Origin: an uncultured Chlorobiaceae bacterium
GTDB taxonomy: Bacteria; Bacteroidota; Chlorobiia; Chlorobiales; Chlorobiaceae
NCBI GenBank assembly: GCA_903865705.1
Contig: CAIPKT010000120.1
Location: forward strand, 1-47,369
Direction of reading: 5' to 3'
Length of the DNA stretch: 47,369 bases
Below, piece by piece: positions 24,155-36,100 of this stretch (the first letter of the stretch is position 1; each line of letters begins with the position of its first letter). The notes under the pieces are model-generated. The model did no database searches and had not been told where the DNA came from. It saw only the letters and a list, made by a program, of their open reading frames with translations. The translations under genes were made by a program, and so were the position numbers.

Positions 24155-27100
24155 ATGGGTTATTACCGTAAAATACAGGAGCATTTCAAGATATTGGCGC
24201 TCAGGCAACCCTCCTCTCCTGCACTTATTACTGATTATAACATAACCACGTATGCTGAGCTGGACGTTGCTGCCGAAAGACTTGCCATGGAACTATATAA
24301 CCGCGGCATCAACGTTCAGGAAGCAATCGGAGTGCTTACCGATCGATCGCCAGATTTACCTGCTGCATTTCTTGCGATCCTGAAAACTGGTGGAGTCTAT
24401 GTGCCAATGGTCGCAGAGTTGCCCCCCCAGCGACTGGCTAACATGGCCGAACAAGCCGGAATTCGGCGATTGATTGTTCTTGATGGCATAGAACCGCCAC
24501 CGGAGCTTGTTGATACCCTCATTGGCAATGGCTCACTCTCTCCCGGCAATGCGGTCATCAGGCCGGAGGCTTTGACGGCCGACTGGAAAGCTCCCGTCAT
24601 TTTTGATCATCAAAAACCGGGGATGACCGATCTTGCTGCTATTCTTTTTACTTCCGGGTCTACCGGAACACCGAAAGGAGTCATGATTCAGCATGATGCC
24701 TGTATCAATATGGCGCTCGGTCACATTGCTGCACATAAAATTACCAGTAAAGATCGGATTTTGCTTTCTACTTCGCCAGGTTTTATCCTTGGCTTTCGCG
24801 GTTTGTGCCTTCCTCTCGTTTCGGGAGCAGCCTATGTGCCTGTATCCCGATCCACAATCGACAATCCTGAAAGCCTGCTCGAACAGATGGGCAGGCATCG
24901 CGTATCGATTGCAATGTTTACTCCATCATATCTGCATTTGCTGAAGAGAATTGTACCAAAAGGATTGCGTTGTATCATTACTGCCGGAGAAAGACCCGAT
25001 GCTGATGACGCAAGACATTACGCTCGACAGGTGGACTACTGGAATCTGCTTGGAGCGACCGAAGCGTGTGGAGCAATTTGCATGCATCATGTCGATCCTG
25101 AAGAAGAGGGTCCGATACCCAGTGGTCGACCGTTCGCCAATACGGCTGTCTATTTGCTCGATAACGATGGCAATGAGGTGCCGAACGGCGAGGTTGGTGA
25201 ACTCCATGTTATCGGTACCGGCGTATCACCTGGATATTTGAAACAGCCTCAACTTACCGACGAGTTTTTTGTCGAAACTCGTTACGGACGTGCTTTTCGC
25301 TCACACGATCTCGCTCGATGGAACGCAAAAGGTGAACTTGAGTCTCTCGGACGGGCAGACCATGTTGTCAAAATTTCCGGCCAATCGGTATCGCTCGACG
25401 AGATTGAAGTTACGCTGCAGCGGCACCCCGGCGTGAGCAAAGCCAAGGTTTTGCATGCAAAAGGCAGAATGGTTGCCTTTGTTGAATGTCCGGAACCCGA
25501 TCAGTTACAACATGTTGACTGGCGTGAATTGCTCCTGAAAACACTCCCGTCGTACATGATTCCTGCCCGGGTTTCCGTGCTGTCGAAAATACCGGTCAAC
25601 TCTTCGGGCAAGGCCGATCAACTGGCTCTGCAGGAAATCGCTGATTCCCTTTTCAATGAAATGTCTGAACATGAAGGCGGAACACCTCCGCAAGGCAAAC
25701 TTGAAACTGCAATAGCCGGGATATGGGAAGATTTGCTTGATGTGCGGCCTATTTTCAGGGAACATAATTTCTTTGCCTCTGGAGGAACAAGCCTGCTTGC
25801 GATTGCCGTCAGTCAACGCCTGCATCTGCTTGGCTACAACGTCCCGGTACAGATGGTGCTGACAGCTCTGACGGTAAAAGCTTTGGCTGAACACATCGAC
25901 GCCATGCAGCAACAACAACCCGGCATGGGCAACGATATTCCGGTTGAGAATATTGCCACTGCTGACCAGGAGGATTTCTGGATCGCCTCGGAAATCGGTT
26001 TGGCACCGGCAGCCTCACATATTGTGCGTCTTCTGCATGTTCGCGGGCGGACGTTACTGCCGGATGTCTGGCAATCAGCATGGATTCGCCTGCTTGATCG
26101 TCATGCCGCCCTTCGAACGGCATTGTATCGGGATGAAAACGGCACCCTCCGATGGAGGACTGTTGCCTCTCATGAACTCCCCCCTGACTCATTGCTTCGA
26201 CTTGATCACTGCCCTTCAATAGAGACTGCTCGCAAGATAGCTGCAATCTGGGCTAACGAACGATTCCAGCTCACAACTCCCCCCCTTGCCAGAGCAGGCA
26301 TAATCAATGTTGATGAGGGAAATGAAACACTTCTCTGGCTGGTCTTCCACCATTGCGTCGTGGACGGCACATCGGCCCGATTGATACAGGATGATTTGCT
26401 TGCCCTGCTCGGCGAGCGAGCGTTGCCGCCGGCACCTGACGGCATCGCAATGGCCAGCATCGCTGAACAACAGTACCTGGTTTCTGAACAAGCTACACGC
26501 GACCGGCAGTTCTGGCTGAGCAGGCTCGATGCTCTGGCTGATCGCGAAAGCGGCGCCTTTACTGAGTACGTGACTGAACGTCAACGTCCAGCGTTACCCA
26601 GCGGACAAGGGGCATCACCCCTGACGGAGCACCTTGATGCCGGAACGTTTGACAGGCTTGCTCATCTTGCCAAAAGGCAAGGAATCGGGCTTCACGCGCT
26701 GTTGCTTGCCATCCTCGGAGCTGAAATCAGGCGACGTTGCGGACGCAGTGACATCATGGTTGGCAGCGGCATATCCATTCGCCCGGCAGGGGGAGAGAGC
26801 GCAATAGGCCACTTCGTCAACGTCCTTCCCGTTATTCTTTTGAAGATGGGCGATCTCCCCTTCTCGTCGCTTCTTCAAGAAACACAGTCAGCGCTTACCG
26901 AAACGGTTGGCCACGCCGCCTACCCGGCAGGCATTCTCTATCGCGAGTTCCGGCAACGACATCCTGAACTCCGCTCACATTCACGCACGTCGCTTTTCGA
27001 TATCGCCCTGACGGCAATTCCTCCAAGGATCATTGTAGACCGGGATGCAGGCCTTACTCTTGAGCCTTTGTCATTGGCTGGAGAACTCGAACACCCGGCT

Positions 27101-30100
27101 GCAGGTCTCGACCTTTCGTTCAGTCATGAGCCATATCCAGCAAACGGTGGCGGACTGAATCTTATATTGATCTGGAATCCGGATGTTTGCTCGAAAGAGA
27201 GTGCTCAGGCTTGGCTTTCTTCTTTCGCAGCCTGGGCTCGCTGGCTGGCCGAAGACCCTGAGCGGATCAAGCAACCTCTTCCAGCATTGCTGCCGCATGA
27301 AACGGTACTGCTTCAACACTGGGAACAAGGGCCAAAGCTGCACCGCCCCAATCGACGCAGCCACGAACTCTTTGAAGCACTTGCGGACCGTCATCCAGAC
27401 CGACCGGCAATTATCAGTCGCGACCACATCGAAACCTTAAAAGAGATCGAAGTCCGGGCAAATGGCCTTGCCCATGAGCTCATAAAAAAAGGGGTCGAAA
27501 GGGGAAACACCATTGGAGTACTCACCTCCGACCCGGCAAATATCCCGGCAACGGTACTGGGGATATGGAAAGCATGCGCAACCTATCTGCCTCTTGCGCA
27601 TGAACTCCCTGCATTGCGGCTGGCAAAAATGGCCACTGATGCCGGAGCGATGCACCTCATCGTGCTTGACGGGCTCACGATCCCGCATGTTCTGGAAAAA
27701 GCTGTCAAAACCATTATCCGTCCTGAGAAGTGTTCACCCTCAGATCGGCGTCCAGATAAAGCGGGTTCACCCGATGATATTGCCTACATCATCTACACAT
27801 CAGGCACAACAGGCACTCCGAAAGGCGCCCCCATTTCCCATGCCTCGTATATCAACACCATTCTTGGAGTGACAGAGAGAATAGGTGTCAAAGAGAATGA
27901 CCGCATGTCATTGGCAGCTACGGTTGGTTTCGATGCCTCCCTGTGGGAACTCGGACACGGGTTGTTGAATGGAATTGCCCTGGTACCGGTATCTCTGGCA
28001 CTCCGGGATGACCCCTGGCAACTGAAGCCATACTACCGTGAACTCGGGGTCACCATCGCCTTTCATGCTCCATCATACCTGCGCGTCAGCGAAAAACTTC
28101 CTTTTGAGGGATTGCGCATTCTGCTCACTGGCGGAGAAGCTCCTAACTTGCGTGACGTACGGCATCATGCCAGCAAGCTTGCATTCTGGAACTTTTACGG
28201 ACCGACAGAAGCTACCATTGTTGTTTCAGGCGGATTAATCGTGGGCAATCACGATTCGGATACTCCCCTGACAGTTGGTCGGCCGCTTCCCAACACTGAA
28301 ATTTCGATTCGCCATAATGATGGTTCTCAAGTGCCGCCAGGTGTTGAGGGCGAGCTGTGGCTTGGTGGTATCGGGATTCAACATGGATACCTGAACCAGC
28401 CCGGTCTGAGCGCAGAGCACTTTGTGTCCACTCAGGAAGGGCTCTTCTATCGCTCAGGAGACTACGGACGCTGGACGGCAAATGGCGAAATAGAAATCAC
28501 TGGGCGTATCGACCAGCAGATTAAACTGAACGGCCAGCGGGTTGAGCTTGGTGAAATCGAACAGATATTATGCACGAGTCCAGAGGTTGCGAATGCTGTC
28601 GTTCTTGTTGAAGAGCTTGATATGGGCGTCAAAGTGCTCAAGGCGTTTGTGCAGCCTGAAAACGATGCGGTGCCAACGGAAGCCAGGTTGAGAGCATTTC
28701 TTGCCGAACACCTATCTGCCTATATGATCCCTTCGAGTATCATGACGGTTCCAGTGATACCGCTTACTCCTGCTGGAAAAGTTGACCGGAATGCCCTGAG
28801 CAACCATGCGAAACAGCAGGATAAGGAGGCTGTTCGCGAGATGCCTCAAAATCCCATTGAAAAGCGTATCGCCGCCATCTGGTCGGATCTGCTCAGCCTT
28901 CCTGTTGCGCGCAACGACAACTTCTTTGCTCTTGGGGGGAACAGTCTGCTTGCTGTAACGCTGGCACATCGAGTGACCGAAATGCTGGGGCGGCAGGTGT
29001 CGGCTCGAACGCTTTTTGCAGCTCCGACAATTGCGGCGTTTGTTGAAAAAATCGGATTATCGCCCGCTATTCTGGAGCGGAAAGAGATCGCTCCCAAAAC
29101 TGATTTTGCCTCGGAAGGTGAAAAAGAGTTCTGGATTGCGGAATCGGCAGGACTTGATACTCGAAGTTTCACTATTCCTGTTCACTACCTTGTTACAAGA
29201 GATGTTGTGCTTGATCGTTGGCAGAATGCCTGGTCAACGATGGTGATGCGCCATGATGGATTGCGCACCTTTTTTGAAAATGATGATGCCGGCCAGTTGA
29301 GACGCAAAGTCGCACCAAAAATTGATGCCAGGCTGGAATTCACCGTTACATCCTCTGCCGATGAAGCCTTGGCCCATATCAGGCGACATCAGCTTATTCC
29401 CTTTTCAATGAATGTTGCCCCGCTCTGGCGTGCCGGCCTTGTCGAAGCGATTGATGACAACAAGCGTTTTTTCTGGCTTGCTCTTCATCATGCCGTTGGT
29501 GATGGACAATCGGTCGGCACCCTGTTCAACGAGCTGGAAATACTGCTTGATGAAGGTGTTTTGCCCTCAGAAGGTAACAGCGGAATGGTGTTTGCTGCCC
29601 GGGAGCAGTCATACCTTGCCTCGACAGACTCCATCAATGACACTGAATACTGGATCAGTCTGTTACAACAAGTACCTGCTGCCGCCTTTGATGAATGGCC
29701 TCTTGATGCAGCTCGTTCATCAAAAAAACCGACAGGCAGCCATCGCCTTGAGGTACTTCTCAGTCACCAGACAAGTGAGAATCTGAAAGCTCTTGCTCGC
29801 AGTCACCATTCGAGTCTTCACTCGGTGATACTTACTCTGCTTGCAATTGAAGTCATGCGTCGCACCGGCCGGTCCGACATCATAACAGGTACTACGGCAT
29901 CCCTCAGGGAGTCTGCATCAGACTCGCAAATAATCGGTTACGGGGTAAACATGCTGCCACTGCACCTGAAACCCGATGCGCAGCAATCTTTCGGTAGCCT
30001 CTTGCAAGCTACACAGAAAAGCCTTGCTGAGGCCCTGCAACATGCCCGTCTGCCGTTTGCCCGAATATACCGTGCATACTGGAATAACCATCCCCACCTG

Positions 30101-33100
30101 CGTCAACCTCTACGCTACCCTCTTTTCGACATCGCTGTAACCGAAAACCCTGCTCCTCGAAAAGAGGGCTCAGCCCGTCGTTTTACGAGGGCAACCTCAG
30201 CAAAAGAGAGTATACGGTACGAACGCACTGATGCTTCTCCAGGGCAGGATATGGTCCTGATCCATGAAAATCTGGATAACGATGGACTTCTCCTGCAATG
30301 GCAGGTCAATGCGGCAGTCTACTCTGAAGAAACGGCGCGAACATGGCTGGAATCTTTGGTCAGATGGGCTGGCTGGCTTGCTGAAGATCCTGAACATGCG
30401 GGCCAAACCTTGCCGGTTCTGCTTCCGGAAGAAGAAAGACAGCTTGCCAACTGGGAGCGGGGAGCAACTGTCGACAGGCCACCATTACGCTTTCATGAAC
30501 TCTTTGAAATGATGGTTGACCGGCCGGATCAGGCTGACTGCCCTGCTGTAATCACTTCAACAGATGCACTCTCCTATCGGGCCCTTGATGAGGAAGCCAA
30601 CGCCATCGCCCACAGCCTTTTGCAACGCGGAGTTGGATGCGGCAGCATTGTCGGCGTTCTGACTGGTCGGTCTCCGCATCTCCCTGCCACGGTTTTGGGT
30701 ATATGGAAATCAGGTGCAATTTATGTACCACTTGCATCCGACCTGCCACAGGAAAGACTCTCCTTTATGGCTGGCGATGCTGGCATATCACAGTTGGTCG
30801 TTCTTGATGGCATTGCCGTTCCGGAACTGCTTTCTGCAGGACGGCCCGAAGCATTTCGACCAGAGACGTTATCAGAATCATTTCGTCAGAACCATTCCAG
30901 AAGATTGTTCATTATCGGCAAACCCGACGACACGGCCTACATCCTGTATACTTCGGGTTCATCCGGCAAACCAAAGGGAACACTGATCAGTCATCGCAGC
31001 TACGTGAACATGATACTCGGCGCCACAGCGATATTGGATCTCAATGCCAATGATCGCATTCTGATGTTTGCATCCCCATCTTTTGACGTCTCTCTCTCCG
31101 ATATAGGGGTACCGCTCGCCTGCGGCGCTGCGATTTGCCAGGCACCTTTGGACGTCATTGAATCGCCAAATCGTTTTCTTGAGTTCCTGCGAGAATGTTC
31201 TGTTACCGTCGCAGACATCACGCCGACCTATCTTGGACTGTTCGAAGGTGACCCGCTTCCGCCTTCACTGCGTGTGCTGATAACTGGTGGTGAACCGCCG
31301 GTAGAAGCCGATGTAATAAGATATGCATCAAAACTTCGCTATTTCAATGCTTACGGCCCTACTGAAAATACGATTACCAGTACAATGGGGCTCCTTAAGG
31401 GTGACGAGCAGCGTTTTTTGTCGGCTGGCAGGCCGTTGCCGAATACCAGTATCCAAATCTGCGATAATAATGGACGTCCTCGAGTACCAGGGGTTGCCGG
31501 TGAGATCTGGCTTGGTGGAATTGGTATCAGTCAGGGTTATCTGAACCGCCCGGATCTGACGCAGTCCAGTTTTTTGGAGAGCGCACAGGGCCGTCAATAC
31601 CGTACCGGCGATCTTGGTCGCTGGCATCAGGATGGAACCATTGAAATCATCGGTCGAGTTGATGATCAGGTGAAATTGAATGGCATACGTCTTGAACTGG
31701 GTGAAATCGAGTATGCGCTGGCCTGCCACCCGGCAATCTCGCAGGCTGCTGTTGTTCTCATTGAACAGGATGGAAAATCGAAGAGTCTTTGGGGTGTGGT
31801 TCGACTCTCTCCGGGAGAGCGAATGCCTGAAATGGGCGAATGGAAAGCATACCTCATGGAACAACTCCCCTCCTTCATGATTCCTTCCGGTTTGATTCCT
31901 GTACCATCAATCCCGTTGACCGCTTCAGGCAAGGTTGACCGGACAGCTCTTATTGCATTGGTGGAAGATCGTCCTTTGCCATCAGGATTGACTCCGCCGA
32001 GAGGTGAACTGGAGTGTTGCATTGCTGAAATATGGACTGACGTATTGAAACGAAGTCCGATTTATCGTGAAGACAACTTCTTTGCACTCGGCGGGCATAG
32101 TTTGCTGGCGATTTCAGTGGCCCAACGCCTCGAAAAATCACTTAACCGTAACGTATCTGCCCGTGAACTTTTCGCCGAACCGACGCTTGCTGGTTTTGCC
32201 GATAGAGTTCATGATATGCAGACTCCTTTACCGACAGTCAACAGTGTGTCCGACCAGGCTACAGCAGGCCAGCGTGAGTTCTGGACAGCCGAACAGGCGG
32301 GGTTCGACACCAGCGGCTTCAATATCCCTCTTACTCTTATGGTTAAAGGAGAGGTGCCGTCCTATAAACGCTGGAGAGCAGCATGGCATGAGCTGATTGC
32401 AAGACATGATTCCCTGCGCACCAGTTTTTGTGAGGACGAATCCGGTGTTTTGCGTCGAGTTGTCGTTGCGCAACCGGATAAAACTTTGGAACTGCACGTC
32501 ATAGCGTCTCTTGAAGAAGCACGTACGTACATCAGCAGTCGCCAGGCGGAACCCTTTGCCATGGGCAACCCGGTACTCTGGCGCGCAGGCTTGACCAGGA
32601 TCGTTGACGGGAATCAAACAATTTTCTGGTTTGTCATGCATCATGCTGTGGGAGACGGTATTTCGCTTGGTATTCTCACCGATGAACTGTCCGCACTGCT
32701 CAGGGGGGGAATCCTGACTCCGCCAGGAGTAGGATTTGACCGGTCAGCGGCAAATGAAACAGCATATCTTGATAGTCAAAATGCTCTTATCGACGCCGCC
32801 TACTGGAAAGGCATCATGAGTGACCTTTTAAAAAGAAGAGCTGATGCCCTTGATGAATGGCCTCTCGACAAACCACGGCAAAATGGCCGGTCAGCCTCTT
32901 CATGTACTGGAAGCCATTGTTTCAGAACCCGTATCGAACCCGCAACAGCCAGTGCACTGCGGAGCCTTGCACAGCAAAACAAGGCAACTCTCCATGCGCT
33001 TATGCTGGCAATGCTCGGGCTGGAAGTAGAACGTCGCACAGGACGTTCCGAATTTCTGCTGGGCACCGCGGCATCAACCCGCCAGTCAAATGCCGAGATG

Positions 33101-36100
33101 CGAACCATAGGCTACTTTATCAACATGCTCCCACTGGTGTGCCCTGTTTCCAAATCGCGTTCACTCGATGCTTTGGTGCAAGCCATACAGCAAAATCTTG
33201 GGGAAGCACTCCAGCACTCTCGATACCCTTTTGCTTGTATCTATGGTGATTTCCGGATGAACGCAACGCATACAAACCATCCTGGCCGCTATCCGCTTTT
33301 TGACATTGCCGTCACTGAGAACCCCCCGCTCACGGTCGCTTCCGAAGCAGATCTCTTTCTTGCCGGTTTTGCTCCTCCTGAGCCTGATAAAGTAAGCTAC
33401 GAACTGCGACGCAATGCTCCAGCGCAGGATCTTGTTCTTGTACACGAGGGGCTGGCAGATGGCAGCCTTATGCTGACATGGTATGTCAACGCCGCAATCT
33501 ATACAAAGGATACTGCCCATACCTGGTTTGACTCGCTTATCGGCTGGATGCGGTATCCGGGGAAAAATCCTGATAAAAAAGGGATGCCGCTTCCTTGGCT
33601 GCTGCCAGAGGAAGAAGAGTTGCTCAATGAATGGCAAAATGGTCAAAACCTTCCTCTGCCGGCAAACTCTTTCCCTGACCTGTTCCGCAGGCTTGCAAAG
33701 AGTTACCCGGATCGGCCCGCAATGGTTACTGATGGCTGCATACAGAGCTATGAAATGGTGAATAGTCGTGCCGATGCACTTGCCAGAGCCCTGCTTAACC
33801 TTGATGTCATGCGCGGAGAAACCGTTGGAGTTTTCACGGAACGATCGGCCGCACTGCCGGAAACCGTTCTTGCCATCTGGAAGGCTGGAGCCTGCTACCT
33901 GCCACTGACTGCCGATCTGCCCGATGAGCGACTCGCCTTCATGGCACGGGATACGAATCTGAAAATCATCATAGCGCTTGACGGCCTTTCCCTACCGCCT
34001 GAACTTGCAGGCTGTCACTTCAAGACTTTACGGCCGGAAAATATTCCAGCCGGAGCAGGTGACTCACCCGGTATCGACAAAACCATCAAACCGGATGATC
34101 CTGCCTATATTATCTACACATCCGGTTCAACCGGAATGCCCAAAGGGGTTAAACTTCATCACAAAGGGCTGCTGAATCTTGGTATTGGAGAAGCTGAAAT
34201 TCTCGGCATAAGAGCTGACGATCGGCTCATGCAGATTTCTTCACCATCTTTTGATCTGTGGATGAGCGACCTTGTGATAACATGGTCAACCGGTGCGGCA
34301 TTGGTACCAGTCAGGCGCGAAGAGATGAATGATCTGTCAGGTATGCACTCCCTCATTCAGCGACGCGGCGTCACCGTCGCCACAATGTCGCCTTCCTATC
34401 TTCGCCTGTTCGAACAGGCTGATTTTCCTGGTGTAAGGATTCTGATGACCGTCGGGGAGGCACCTGTCGAGGATGATGCCCGATTCTACGCAACAAGGCT
34501 TTCATATTTCAATGGCTATGGCCCTTCAGAGTGTACGGCTGCATCGGCCGTTGGCTTTATTCATCCTGATGGACAGCCGATCACGATAGGTCCTCCTATG
34601 CCCAACACAACAATATCGGTCGTTGACGACTGCTGCAAACCGCTGCCTCCGGGTGTTACCGGTGAAGTCCTGATTGGCGGGACGGGACTTGCCGTCGGTT
34701 ATATCAATCGTCCAGATCTGACCGCTGCCGCTTTTGTGAATGTATCGGGCGAACGACGCTACAAAACCGGCGATCTGGGCCGCTGGCTCAGGACAGGTGA
34801 GCTGCAAATCCTTGGCCGAAAAGACACTCAGGTAAAATTGCACGGGCAACGAGTGGAACTTGGTGAGATCGAGCATCACATAGCGGCCTATCCAGGGGTG
34901 CTGCAGGCCGTCACCATCCTGGAAACACTGGCTGACCACACACAAGCGCTCCGATCATTCGTTACGCTTGATCCTCAGATAAAGACTCCCACCTGGGCGG
35001 AATGGTCAACATACCTGTCAGTGTCTCTCCCCTCATATATGATTCCGGCATCCATATCCCAAATCTCAGCAATACCCCTCACACCAGCCGGCAAAGTTGA
35101 TCGTCAGGCACTGCTCGACCTTGTCAATGAAACACCGCAAACAAAGAACCATCAAGAGCGAACACAACCGCAGACTACTATCGAAAAAAGGGTATCGGAA
35201 GTATGGGCTGAGCAGCTCCGTCATCCGATCATCACCAGAGAGGATAATTTCTTTGAAATCGGGGGTGACAGTCTGAGAGCCATTGCGGTCATAAGCCGGC
35301 TCCGCCGCGAGTTTGAATGTCAGGTGAATAACCTGTACGAACATCCGGTTCTTTCAAGTTTTGCTCTTTACTGTCGGCCACGTCCTGATCACCTGCGATC
35401 GGTTATCGGCAAACTCTGTACTGAATATGAGCGCGATCACCAAATTCGTGCACAAATAGAGCGTGAACGCGAAAATGCGTTGCACCCCCAACGAGCAGAA
35501 TATGAAACAAGGATACTTTCTGATCTGAAGCGTGATCTTTTGCCTTGCCACTCATACCGGCACGTACTGCTCACTGGAGCGACCGGCTATCTCGGAAGCT
35601 ACCTCTTGCGTGAGCTTCTTGCCGACCCGGCAATCAAGGTGACCGTGTTAGTGCGCAGCACAGACAACCAAACGGCACAAAGCCGTCTTGATAATATACT
35701 GAGCGGATATTTCGGAAATGAGGAAGGTGGATCGTTACGAAACAACCCTCGTCTGCATGTACTGGCAGGTGATCTGCGACATTCAAAATTCCTTCTCTCC
35801 CTGCATGATTACAATCAGCTCGCCGGTACCATTGACGCCATCTATCATTGCGCGGCCAATGTAAACCATATTGGTCTCTATCACGATTTTCTTGCTGACA
35901 ATGTAACTGCTACAAGTCATCTTCTGACTTTGGCTGCACAACAAAAGCAAACTCCTGCTGATTTTCATTTTATCTCCACCCTTTCAGTCGCTGGAAGCGG
36001 CTTGCCTAACGAGTTCAGGCTCTTTACAGAGTATGATTTTGCTCCGGAAGAACAGGATGAAAACTATTACGTCCGTACCAAGCAGGAAGCCGAACGACTG

